Part shown: in pieces, positions 8,407 through 16,179 of the stretch
Numbering within the stretch: position 1 is the first letter of the stretch
How the letters are laid out: each line of letters opens with the position of its first letter
The notes under the pieces: model-generated
Told to the model about the DNA's origin: nothing
Seen by the model: only the letters and a program-made list of their open reading frames with translations
The model's database searches: none
Made by a program: the position numbers and the translations under genes
DNA from: Streptomyces violaceusniger Tu 4113
GTDB taxonomy: Bacteria; Actinomycetota; Actinomycetes; Streptomycetales; Streptomycetaceae
Reading direction: 5' to 3'
DNA length: 64,000 bases
NCBI RefSeq assembly: GCF_000147815.2
Contig: NC_015957.1
Location: 8,618,001-8,682,000, forward strand

Positions 8407-10692
8407 TCAGTGAGGAACAGGGCCGGCGCGGTGGGGGTGGGCAGCGTGGATGTACTTCATGGCAGTGGTGATGGAGATTCCGAAGACACGGACGAGGTGG
8501 ACGGGATCTTCGGTCTCGCGGGCCTCATCCAGGATTCTGTCGGCGCGAACTGCGCGCAGAGTCAGACCGGCGGGATCGAAGCGCCTGTAGACGTAGTCCG
8601 CGGAGACAGGATCGGTCGCGCTGGCGGTCTGTTGAGTGACCAGGAGGTGCGCGTTGACGGTGCGTGGCCAACGCTGATGGCGGTAGCGGAGCCAGGCGTG
8701 CAGTAGGTCAGCTGTGGTGTTGTCGAGGTGGACGACGTGACGGCCGTGGGGGCGGCGGATCAGAAGTTGCCGTCGGGTGAGCAGCACGTCGGAGAGGACG
8801 AGGTTGCGCAGGTCGGTGCCGCTGGTTGCGTGGAGGGCGACCAGGGCGAGAACCAGGCGGGTAGCGGGGTTGGAGCTGGTCTCCAAGAGCCCGGCCAGTC
8901 GGTCGGGGGCGAGAGTTGTCGGTAGCAGTTCCTGGCGGGTGACGCGGAGTCCACGGGTGGGGTCGACGAAGACGAGCTTGGCGTGTTTCAGGGCTCGAAA
9001 GAGCGACCGGGCCGCCACAGCACGCTCGTGGGCGCGCGGGCCCTTGACTGCGGTGACAGCAGCCTTGACGTCAGGCTCCGTTACCTGGCGCAAGGTGGTG
9101 TAGCGGGTGGTCCAGTCAGCGAGTGCTGTGGCCAGGTAGATGAGGTAGCGGCGCAGGGTGGCGTAGTCGGTGACGCGGTGGTGGGACCTGCCAGTGCCAC
9201 GCAGGACCCCGACCCACGTGCCGAGTTCGTCGCTGATCCGTGGGGGGAAGGCGGCGATGGTGCGCCGGACGAAAGCCTCGTGGCGGTTGCGCCGCGGGGG
9301 CGAGTGGACGAGCTGTTCGCGTTGATCCAGGAAGGCGACGAGGCCGCGGATGCGCCCCATGCCGCCGAACGCGCGGTGCATCGCCCGAATATCTTCCTCG
9401 CGGAAGACGGTGTCGGCGCCCAGCCAGGTGGCGGCCACTCGTAGAACTCGAGCACTGGACTCGTGGACTGACCGGTCCCAGCGGTTCTCGGTGGTGTACC
9501 GGGCGAAGTCCGCCAGCAGGGACTTCACCGGCGGCAGCGGGGCTGGCAGCAGAGCTCCAGCCAGCGGGCGCCAGTCCCGCTCGATCTCAAAGATCGTCGC
9601 CTGACCTTCAAGTACGGCTGGCGGACTGAACTCCGAACGATCCGCGAGGAGCTCGCGACGGGCCGGGCCTTCTCTTGCCAAGAACCGCCCGGCAAAACGT
9701 AGTTGCCGCCAGGTAGAGGTGTCGGTGTCAGGTCCCAGCTGACGGCGCTGTCGAGTGCAGTCGCGGCATCGACCGTTCCGCAGGGGAAGCAGCCCGGCGC
9801 CACACCGACTGCAACATCCTCGCTGGTCAGCGTATATGCGACGCCAGCCTCTACAGGCTTCGCACACCTGGTTTCGTCCCCACGAGAGGCAGTGATCGCA
9901 ACTTCGTGGCTGAGATTGAGGGCGGGCCCGCTGGGCGTGCGGCAGCACGACCACCCCGTGCTCGATATCAGGCGCCAGCAGCCCGGACTTGTGCAGGACC
10001 GCAGCGACTCCGGAGGGCCGGTGAGGCAGGGCGTCAAGGATGGTGGCATCGACCAGGTCCTGGCCTGCGGCGTCGCGGGCCGCCAGAGCAAGAGCCAAGG
10101 CATCCGTAGCAGTGACGCGCCAGGTGCGGCTCAGGCGGTGTTCGGTCTGAACTTCGTTGATCAGCGGCTTCAATCGTTCCAGATCTCCCTGGAACCGGTC
10201 TCGGAGCAAGACGGCGTGGTGGTCCAGCAGTCGGTAGGGCGCGGGGAACATGGCCATCTGTCCGCGCACTGCCGGCGGGCAGACACGCCCATCGTCCAGG
10301 ACAGCGGCCGGGCGCTGGGCGCGCGCCCAGCCAGGTGCGTGGTAGCGGCCGTCGGTCTGCAGCCGGTAGGTGCCGGTGGGCGCCGCAGGCCGCCGGATGG
10401 ATGCCGGCAGGCAGAACGACAGCTGGGTCCACACCGGCAGGCGTGCGGCCCGGACAGGCTCGTAGTACCAGGCCGCGTCGTACTCGGTGATCGCCACGAC
10501 GCATGCGCGGCAGAAGCCTTCCTTGTTGACCCGCCACGACCGCTTGCAGCGTCTGCACTCGGCTGCCGGGTGATAACGCTTGGAGCGCCACTGGTGGCAC
10601 GGGGAACAGAACGGCGGTTGCGCTCGCGGTCCCCAGCCGAGACACCCCGTGCATTGCCCCAGCGAAGGAACGCGTATGCGTGATCGAGCCAT
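8407..10692 (-). CDS. Large zinc-knuckle tyrosine-recombinase-like protein (TnpB-type partner)
   Basis: Protein of 761 residues. The N-terminal half has four CxxC-containing knuckles: CTGC..CSPC (about 15-33), CRRC..CRAC (46-64), CDHC..CEAC (about 263-280) and CSRC..CRDC (about 293-314). The last 200 residues resemble a tyrosine-recombinase catalytic fold: LHATSGTDLRNLVLSDV at the first-Arg box, LTLRAVRADR at the HxxR box and FGISITTAMKYIHAAHP with the candidate nucleophile Tyr. The box His residues are replaced, so it may be a weak or accessory recombinase. It begins one base after the stop of the HTH gene, in one transcript with the other recombinase. Actinobacterial relatives are usually annotated only as hypothetical or site-specific integrase. 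Confidence 0.75.
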   Translation of the reverse strand: MARSRIRVPSLGQCTGCLGWGPRAQPPFCSPCHQWRSKRYHPAAECRRCKRSWRVNKEGFCRACVVAITEYDAAWYYEPVRAARLPVWTQLSFCLPASIRRPAAPTGTYRLQTDGRYHAPGWARAQRPAAVLDDGRVCPPAVRGQMAMFPAPYRLLDHHAVLLRDRFQGDLERLKPLINEVQTEHRLSRTWRVTATDALALALAARDAAGQDLVDATILDALPHRPSGVAAVLHKSGLLAPDIEHGVVVLPHAQRARPQSQPRSCDHCLSWGRNQVCEACRGWRRIYADQRGCCSRCGAGLLPLRNGRCRDCTRQRRQLGPDTDTSTWRQLRFAGRFLAREGPARRELLADRSEFSPPAVLEGQATIFEIERDWRPLAGALLPAPLPPVKSLLADFARYTTENRWDRSVHESSARVLRVAATWLGADTVFREEDIRAMHRAFGGMGRIRGLVAFLDQREQLVHSPPRRNRHEAFVRRTIAAFPPRISDELGTWVGVLRGTGRSHHRVTDYATLRRYLIYLATALADWTTRYTTLRQVTEPDVKAAVTAVKGPRAHERAVAARSLFRALKHAKLVFVDPTRGLRVTRQELLPTTLAPDRLAGLLETSSNPATRLVLALVALHATSGTDLRNLVLSDVLLTRRQLLIRRPHGRHVVHLDNTTADLLHAWLRYRHQRWPRTVNAHLLVTQQTASATDPVSADYVYRRFDPAGLTLRAVRADRILDEARETEDPVHLVRVFGISITTAMKYIHAAHPHRAGPVPH

Positions 10693-10693
10693 C

Positions 10694-11029
10694 TCAGTTC
10701 GGCGGGAGCGACCTCGGCCGCCCCGCTCCGCTTGGCCGACGTGGCACCGGCCGCGGCAGTTCTCCCGCGGCTTTCGCCAGTTCCTCGCCTTGGACTGCCG
10801 GAGTCCTCCGGGCCACGGGCTCGGCGACCAGAAGGTCCGCGACCGTGCAGTCCAGCGCGGCGCAGATCAGGTCGAGGTCCTCCAGCCGCACCGTCACCGG
10901 TGTACCCGACCACAGCGCGGAGACCTTCGAGAGCGACGGAGTGAACCCGACTTCTTCGAACACGGGCATCAGCTCGCTTGGCCGCCAGATGCCCCGGTTG
11001 GCCGCCGCCCACCGCAAGTTCCACTTCAC
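10694..11029 (-). CDS. Small XRE-like helix-turn-helix protein of the recombinase module
   Basis: Protein of 111 residues. Residues 1-70 match an XRE/Cro-type HTH (WAAANRGIWRPSELMPVFEEVGF, then LSGT-like ALWSGTPVTVRLEDLDLICAALDCTVADLL). The tail is Pro/Arg-rich and likely disordered. Its start overlaps the stop of the upstream recombinase (11026-11029) and its stop is one base from the next start, so the three proteins are made together. By analogy with the small third gene of Tn554-class elements it may regulate or direct recombination; that role is inferred. Confidence 0.78.
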   Translation of the reverse strand: MKWNLRWAAANRGIWRPSELMPVFEEVGFTPSLSKVSALWSGTPVTVRLEDLDLICAALDCTVADLLVAEPVARRTPAVQGEELAKAAGELPRPVPRRPSGAGRPRSLPPN

Positions 11030-12194
11030 GACAGACCCCCCGCGTCCACGCGCAACCGTTGTGCAGCCCGAGCCGACGAGCGCCGGCTCGCCATCTCCGG
11101 ATCACCCTGAGCAGACAAAAGGTACCGAACCGTGGTCGTCGTCCAATCATGACCAAGCAACTTCTGCACCTCCCACAGCGACATCCCCGCCTCGTAGCGG
11201 TGCGTGGCACAAGCGTGCCGAAGCAGATGCGGAAAGATCCGCTCGACCGGCCCCGACAGGTGAGCCGCCGAGGCCCGCACCAGCGCCTTCCGCAGCGTCG
11301 ATGTCGTCACCGCCGGCCCCACCGGACTCGGCCCGCCCCCGAGGTCCCGGGCCAGGCGCTCCGAGGGCCAAACTGGCGACTCGGGGTGCTCCGGGTCGTC
11401 CGAGAACAACCCTCGCACCTCCTCCACGTACCACCACAGCAGCTCACGGCCCTCGGCGAACAGGAACGCCTCGCGCTGCCGCGGCCCCGATCCTCGGGCA
11501 CCCTTGCCCTGGACGACGAACCGCCCGAAGTCGCCCGCCTCCCAGTGCAGGTCCTTCATACGCATCTGGCACAGCTCCGAAGCGCGTACCCCGGAGATGT
11601 AGATCAACTTTGCCATCACGTAGTCCCTGCACGCCACCGCCTCCTTGCGGGCGTGCGCCAACTCCCGCCGCCAACCGCTCGCGCCGACGGCGGCACCCGC
11701 AGGCCAAAGTCGCCGCGGTGTGCGTGCCGGTTGAACGGATCGATCGGTGACTCGACCGCCGCCCCGAACCGCCGGAAGATCTCGTGCGCATAGCGCTGCT
11801 CCAGGAACGCGAAGAAGTGATCGATCCGATTCAGCTTCGATCGGACCGTCGGCGCCTGGCGCTTGCCGACCCCGGCGAAGTAGGCATCAACATGACGAGG
11901 CGACAACCGCCATGGCACCACACCGTAGTGGTCGCACACCTCGATCACCGGCTTCGTCAGCCCGTCCAGCGTCGAGGACGCTAGGCCCGCCACATCTCGC
12001 GCCCACTGGTACTCGACCAGCGTGTCCATGAAGAACAGCTGCTCGTCCTCCCGGTCGGCCCCGCCGGCATACCTGCGCTGCAGCGACAGGACATCACTCA
12101 GCCCCGGCTCGTCACCCGGCAACTCCCCGTCTGCGGAGGACGGTTCGCTGAGCGGCGGTACGAGGGAGAGCACGCGTGTCCTGAGATCTGCCAT
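11026..12194 (-). pseudogene. Tyrosine recombinase (integrase), frameshifted between core-binding and catalytic domains
   Basis: The first frame (12194 to about 11670) encodes the N-terminal core-binding domain (FFMDTLVEYQWARDVAGL..LSPRHVDAYFAGVGKRQAPTVRSKLNRIDHFF). The second frame (about 11661-11026) encodes a complete catalytic domain: Arg in YISGVRASELCQMR, Lys in VVQGKGARG, HLLRHACATH, LGHDWTTTTVRYL with the nucleophile Tyr. The join is near GGCGGGAGTTGGCG (about 11660-11675), where a one-base loss or two-base gain in a G run breaks frame; a TTG could restart the catalytic part. If the frameshift is real, the element may be inactive. If it is a read error, this is an intact protein of about 389 residues. 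Confidence 0.8.
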
Positions 12195-12217
12195 GGACAG
12201 GGAAATTACAGCAGCAA

Positions 12218-12234
12218 CTCCTGAAATTCAGGAG
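12218..12234. promoter_or_regulatory. Palindrome upstream of the recombinase gene
   Basis: CTCCTGAA-A-TTCAGGAG, perfect 8-bp arms with a single central base, lies 24 bases before the recombinase start codon and 110 bases inside the right end of the element. It could be the operator of the HTH protein or a recombinase binding site. Confidence 0.45.
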
Positions 12235-12344
12235 AACAGCCCAAAATCCGGGAGGTCCGCTCATCGGGCCCAGCGAGCCTCCTACCAGCTGAGATGGAAC
12301 GACGTACCGCTTCAGCTCTCATAGGAACCCGCTCGTACTCCAGT

Positions 12345-12473
12345 TAGGAACAGATACTCACCACCATGGCGGGGGAAATCCGCGCTCAACACGGCCACCA
12401 GTCCATCGGCGTCGCGGGCCACCACGACAGAGGCGTCACGCACCGGCCCATGGCCCTGGATATCGTCGCTCAT
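12345..12473 (-). pseudogene. Nudix hydrolase, 5' half (gene split by inserted element)
   Basis: ATG 12473 opens MSDDIQGHGPVRDASVVVAR, continues to PRHGGEYLFL and then changes at 12344 into unrelated sequence. This is the beta-strand region that directly precedes a Nudix box. The box and C-terminus lie 6.65 kb away at 5361-5693 on the same strand, in matching frame. The ArsR gene 91 bases upstream on the same strand is probably its ancestral neighbour. Confidence 0.85.
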
Positions 12474-12563
12474 GGCCGGCGAGCGTAGCGGCCATCACCG
12501 CACCATCGCCGCGTACGGCACCGTGTCCGAGCGGACCGGTCCCAGGACGATGACGCCGCAGGA

Positions 12564-12881
12564 CTATGGAGTCGCTTCGGAGGCCAGGAGGTCGAGGAGG
12601 CCGGGGAAGCGGGTGTTCAGGTCGGTGCGGCGGAGGGTCACGCCCTTGCGGTTGCCGTAGTCGGTGGTGCGGATGAGGCCGGAGTCGGACAGGACCTTGA
12701 AGTGGTGGGTCATCGTGGACTTGCTGACCGGGGCCTGGAACGAGGAGCAGGAGCGCTCGACGTCTTCGGGTGCGATGACGAGTTCCGTGACGATGCGGCG
12801 CCGGTGGGGGTCGGCGAGTGCGGAGAGTACGGCGCCCAGCTCCAGTTGGGCGACCGCCGGGCCGTCGGATTCTCTGGTCAT
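12564..12881 (-). CDS. ArsR-family transcriptional repressor
   Basis: Compact winged-helix protein of 105 residues: LGAVLSALADPHRRRIVTELV, recognition helix region SKSTMTHHFKVLSDSGLIRT, and wing DYGNRKGVTLRRTDL. There are no metal-site cysteine pairs of the ELCVCDL type, so a non-metal signal is likely. It is divergent from the NmrA-like gene, and the 98-base gap holds two matching inverted repeats that suit a repressor dimer. Confidence 0.9.
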   Translation of the reverse strand: MTRESDGPAVAQLELGAVLSALADPHRRRIVTELVIAPEDVERSCSSFQAPVSKSTMTHHFKVLSDSGLIRTTDYGNRKGVTLRRTDLNTRFPGLLDLLASEATP

Positions 12882-12897
12882 GCGCCACCACCCCCAC

Positions 12898-12956
12898 GTA
12901 CGGCTTGCATCGTACCTTCATGCGTGATCCACTGCCATGTACGAGAGACATCGTAC
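12898..12956. promoter_or_regulatory. Two operator-like inverted repeats between divergent arsR-type and NmrA-like genes
   Basis: GTACG-N8-CGTAC at 12898-12915 and GTACGA-N6-TCGTAC at 12939-12956 share the same 18-bp geometry and are 41 bases apart, close to four helical turns. Both contain CATCGTACC in the right half. This suggests cooperative ArsR-type binding that controls both directions. Confidence 0.6.
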
Positions 12957-12979
12957 CTCGAACGGCGGAAGGAAGGCCC

Positions 12980-13861
12980 ATGTCTGAGCAGGCACACGCC
13001 ACAGTGGCGGTCACGGGCGTCACCGGGGCGCTGGGCAGTCGGATCGCGGCCAGGCTCGCCGAGCGCGGCGTTCCGCAACTCCTCGTGGGGCGCGACCCCA
13101 GCCGCATCCCCGAGCTGCCGGGGGCCCAGCGGCGCGGTCCGGCCGAGTATGCCGACGCGGCCGCGATGCGTACCGCGCTCACGGGGGCGTCGACCCTCGT
13201 GCTGATCTCGGGGCACCCCACGGGGCGGCGGCTGGAGGAGCACGCCGGCGCGGTCGAGGCCGGGATGGCGGTCGGGGTGGAGCGGGTGCTGTACGTGTCC
13301 CTCCTCGGGGCGGCGCCCACGGCCACCTATCGCAACGCACGCGACCACTGGCTGACCGAGCAGTTCCTGGCGCTGGCCGGGGTCCGGCACACGGTGTTCA
13401 GGGCGGGCTTCTACGCGTCGACGCCGGCCGCACTCGCCGACGACGAACTCGTGGTGAGCGGGCCCGGGGGAGATGGCCGGGCCGCCTTCGTCACCCACGA
13501 CGACATCGCCGATGTGATCGCGGCCGTCGCCCTCGACGAGGGGCCCCGCTCCGAGCACGACGGGGCGACGCTGGAGGTCACCGGGCCCGAGGCGCTCACC
13601 CTTGAGGAAGTGGTCGCCCGGATCGCCTCGGCCACCGGCCGTCCCTACCGCTATGTCCCCGAGACCGTGGAGGAAGCGTTCGCGCGGCGGTGGCGGATGG
13701 GCATCAGCGGAGTGCAGATCGAGAGCTGGATCTCGTGGTACCAGGCCATCGCGAAAGGCGAGCTGTCCGCGGTGACCGATGTCGTCCCGCGGATCACCGG
13801 CTCGTCCGCGACCCCGGTCGAGCGGGCCGGCTGGTGGCCCGCGCCCAAGACGGCCTGGTAG
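12980..13861 (+). CDS. NmrA-like NAD(P)-binding oxidoreductase/sensor
   Basis: Protein of 293 residues of the atypical short-chain dehydrogenase (NmrA/SDR_a) type. The Rossmann fingerprint is VTGVTGALGSRIAARLAERG; a later LYVSLLGA strand and YRNARDHWLTEQFLALAGVRHTVFRAGFY follow the family, without a canonical YxxxK catalytic pair. ATG 12980 has GGAAGGAAGG just before it. It is divergent from an ArsR repressor that probably controls it. Quinone-reductase or redox-sensing roles are typical of relatives; the substrate is unknown. Confidence 0.88.
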   Translation: MSEQAHATVAVTGVTGALGSRIAARLAERGVPQLLVGRDPSRIPELPGAQRRGPAEYADAAAMRTALTGASTLVLISGHPTGRRLEEHAGAVEAGMAVGVERVLYVSLLGAAPTATYRNARDHWLTEQFLALAGVRHTVFRAGFYASTPAALADDELVVSGPGGDGRAAFVTHDDIADVIAAVALDEGPRSEHDGATLEVTGPEALTLEEVVARIASATGRPYRYVPETVEEAFARRWRMGISGVQIESWISWYQAIAKGELSAVTDVVPRITGSSATPVERAGWWPAPKTAW

Positions 13862-13875
13862 CCACTGCGCTGCAG

Positions 13876-13927
13876 GCCCTTACGACACGCCCTTACGACG
13901 CGCCCTTACGACGCGCCCTTACGACGC
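13876..13927. repeat. Four tandem 13-bp repeats at a convergent gene end
   Basis: GCCCTTACGACGC repeats four times (first copy ends ACAC), starting 15 bases after the NmrA-like stop and running over the stop codon of the convergent EI24 gene. Each TTA within the array offers an in-frame or out-of-frame TAA on the minus strand. Confidence 0.8.
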
Positions 13928-14722
13928 GCCGTTGAAGGCGCCCGCCGGGCCCGCCGCCGTCTCGCCCTGCGGCGCCGCGTCCTCGTTCTCGCCCGTCAGG
14001 TCGCGGACCAGCAGGGTCGCGCCCGCGACGGCGCCCGGCATCAGGAAGACCGCGACCAGCGGGAGGAGGAAGAGGAGGGACAGGGGGACGCCGAAGCCGA
14101 GGGCGAGGAGGCGGCGGGAGCGGAGCATGCGGCGGCGTTCCTTCAGCAGGATCCCGCGGCGCAGCAGGGCGATCGAGGTCAGCTCCTCGGTGAGGAAGAA
14201 GCCGGTCACGCAGAAGGCCAGCGCGGGGATCACGGTCTGGCCGACGCCCGGGATGAAGCCGAGCGCGAAGAGGAGCACGCTCCAGAGGGTGACGCGGATG
14301 AGCAGGCCGATGGCCTCGCGCAGCCCTATCCACAGCTCCGCCCAGATCGACAGGCCGGAGTCGGGGACCGCGCCGCCCTCGGAGCGGTCGACCTGCTCGG
14401 AGAGCGACTCGTAGAAGGGCTGGCCGACCAGGAGCGTGACCGCGGTGAAGGTCAGGACGGCGAGGAAGAGGCAGGTGGCGGCGAAGAGGATCGTGAGCGC
14501 GCCGCGGAAGATGCCGAGCCAGGGTGAGGACCAGTCGTCGGCGAAGGGCGTGGCCCATGCGATGACGTCATCGGTCCAGAAGAAGAGGGCAACGAGGGCC
14601 GCCGCGTAGCCGACGAGGGTGATCAGGGCGGGAATCATCCCGAACCCCCACCATCTCCCGTGCCGGGCCGCCCAGCGCTGCCCCTTCATCAGATAACCGA
14701 AGCCATTCACAAGATCACGCAT
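13919..14722 (-). CDS. EI24/CysZ-type membrane protein
   Basis: Protein of 267 residues with a short basic N-terminus (MRDLVNGFGYLMKGQRWAAR) and about five to six hydrophobic segments, including IPALITLVGYAAALVALFFW and LWSVLLFALGFIPGVGQTVIPALAFCVTGFFLTEE. The length and the GFIPGVGQ loop fit the EI24 domain family, which includes CysZ sulfate transporters. The actinobacterial members have no proven substrate. It stands alone, convergent with the NmrA-like gene, and its stop codon lies inside a 13-bp tandem array. Confidence 0.85.
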   Translation of the reverse strand: MRDLVNGFGYLMKGQRWAARHGRWWGFGMIPALITLVGYAAALVALFFWTDDVIAWATPFADDWSSPWLGIFRGALTILFAATCLFLAVLTFTAVTLLVGQPFYESLSEQVDRSEGGAVPDSGLSIWAELWIGLREAIGLLIRVTLWSVLLFALGFIPGVGQTVIPALAFCVTGFFLTEELTSIALLRRGILLKERRRMLRSRRLLALGFGVPLSLLFLLPLVAVFLMPGAVAGATLLVRDLTGENEDAAPQGETAAGPAGAFNGAS

Positions 14723-14740
14723 GGGCCGAAGCCTACTGGC

Positions 14741-16086
14741 CTAGCGTGGCGCGAAAAGGACGCCGAGTTTATCGATCTCGTCACCGGCGCGGCCGGTGAA
14801 GCCCACGATCCGCCAGCCCGCGGGAGCGGTATAGGTGGCGGCGTCCGACGTGGGCGATCCGGCCGTCACCGTACGGCCCGTGTCGGTGGTGAACGCCGCC
14901 GAGAAGACACGGGTACGGCCGTCCTTCTGGCCCCGGGTGAGGGTCACGGAGGTGAGGTGCTCGGCGGGCCGAGGGTGAGGGAGACCGGGGTGCCGCCCGT
15001 GCCGCCGTGGGTGAGCGTCGCCCCGCCGTCCATGGCCAGGGACACCGCGTCCAGCCGGGAGCCGCCGCGCAGGGTGAGGGTGCGGGGCGCGGGCGGTGCG
15101 GCGGACAGGTCGTCGGCGTCGTTGAAGGCGGTGCCGTGCGGACCGCCGAACTGGTCGCCGGCGCGCAGGGCCCCGGAGGTGCGCCAGGAAAGGTCCACGG
15201 TGTGCGGGTAGTGGTCGGACAGCGGCTTGCCCTCGGCGTCGAGGAACGACGTGTGCTCGTTGTGATAGCGGGTGGCGGCGAGCGAGAGCAGCGGACCGGA
15301 GCGGTAGAGGACCTTGTCCACGACCTCGCAGGTGTCGGTGACGTTCTCGGGGTCGCAGACGAGGGCGTCGGAACCCGCGGGCGGGGCCGAGCCGCCACGG
15401 ACGAGGTCCACCCAGGCGTCGGTGAGGCCGTTGCGGGTGGCCAGGTCGCGGATGTTGTCGGCGGCGCGGGTGTAGCGGGTGTTGGTGTCGCCCATGACGA
15501 GCACCGCGTTGCCGGCGGAGTTGGCGGTGATGTAGTCGGAGAGCTGGGTGACGTTGGCGCGGCGCGCGGCGAGGTCGGCGTCCGTCGTCCCCGCGTTGGT
15601 GTGCACGTTGTACAGGTCGAGATACGCGCCTTCGGCCGGCCGCACCCGGGCGAGGGTGAAGCCCTTCGGGGTGAGGCAGTCGGTGCCGTTGCACCGGTTC
15701 CACTTCACCCGCTCGAAGTCGTCGTACGGCAGGCCGGAGAGGGTGTTGAGGCCATCGCCGAGACCGGCGCCACCGCTGGTGGGGGTGCGGTACGGGTGAT
15801 CGTCACCGGCGTAGAGCGCGGCGTGGTAGTTGAAGTCCTCCTGGACGTTGACGATGTCGTACGCGCCGAGCCGGGGCGATATCAGCGGGGTGTTCTTGGC
15901 GGGGTGGCCGGAGGACAGGCCCTCGGGGAGCCCGGCCACGTTGTAGGTGAGCACATTGAACGTGCCGGTGGCGGCGCGGGGCACGTTGGCATCCGCTACC
16001 GCCGCCGCGGGCGTGGCGCCGGATGTGGCCGCACAGAGCGTGAGCGCCGCCGCGGCCGCGACGGCTAAGCGTCCGATGATTCTCAA
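14741..16086 (-). pseudogene. Secreted EEP-family phosphodiesterase with lectin-like tail, one frameshift near the 3' end
   Basis: Starts at ATG 16086 with a Sec signal (to about AAAVADA). The EEP (DNase I/sphingomyelinase-like) domain has NVLTYNVAGLPEG, VNVQEDFNYH, LYNVHTNAG, VLVMGDTNTRY and the terminal SDHYPHTVDL, all catalytic or metal-binding motifs. A jacalin/lectin-like tail follows (LRGGSRLDAVSLAMDGGATLTHGG). Frame shifts near 14966-14972 (CTCGGCCCGCCGAGCAC); the next frame continues PAEHLTSVTLTRGQKDGRTR to a natural end at 14741, so one base appears to be missing. The catalytic domain is intact either way. Likely a secreted nuclease or phospholipase-like enzyme. Confidence 0.78.
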
Positions 16087-16179
16087 GGAGGCATCCTCTC
16101 GGCTGATGACCGGTGATGAGGGGCTGTTGGGCGTGCGGTGTTCGACTGGCGTTCAACCGCGTTCCTTACCTTCGCGCTC

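Larger units (their letters stand above)
5694..12344. mobile_element. 6.65-kb tyrosine-recombinase element carrying a MerR-controlled ABC exporter, inserted in a Nudix gene
   Basis: Boundaries come from the split Nudix gene, whose coding sequence resumes exactly across 5693|5694 and 12344|12345. Left to right it holds an ORF remnant, a MerR-type operator, ABC ATPase, ABC-2 permease and MerR regulator (plus strand), then a minus-strand module of tyrosine recombinase, small HTH protein and large zinc-knuckle recombinase. GCGGGTTC occurs inward-facing near both ends (5702-5709; complement at 12325-12332). No target duplication is evident, as expected for tyrosine recombinases. The gene set (two tyrosine recombinases plus a small DNA-binding protein) recalls the Tn554 class, but the gene order differs. 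One recombinase gene is frameshifted as read, so it may now be immobile. Confidence 0.8.

Noticed and set aside
13876..13927. 13-bp array as CRISPR or iteron origin
   Set aside because: Too short, no spacers, no replication gene adjacent; it sits on a gene end.
14660..16068. Long plus-strand ORFs opposite the EEP gene
   Set aside because: Val/Gly/Ala-rich antisense frames; all domains are on the minus strand.
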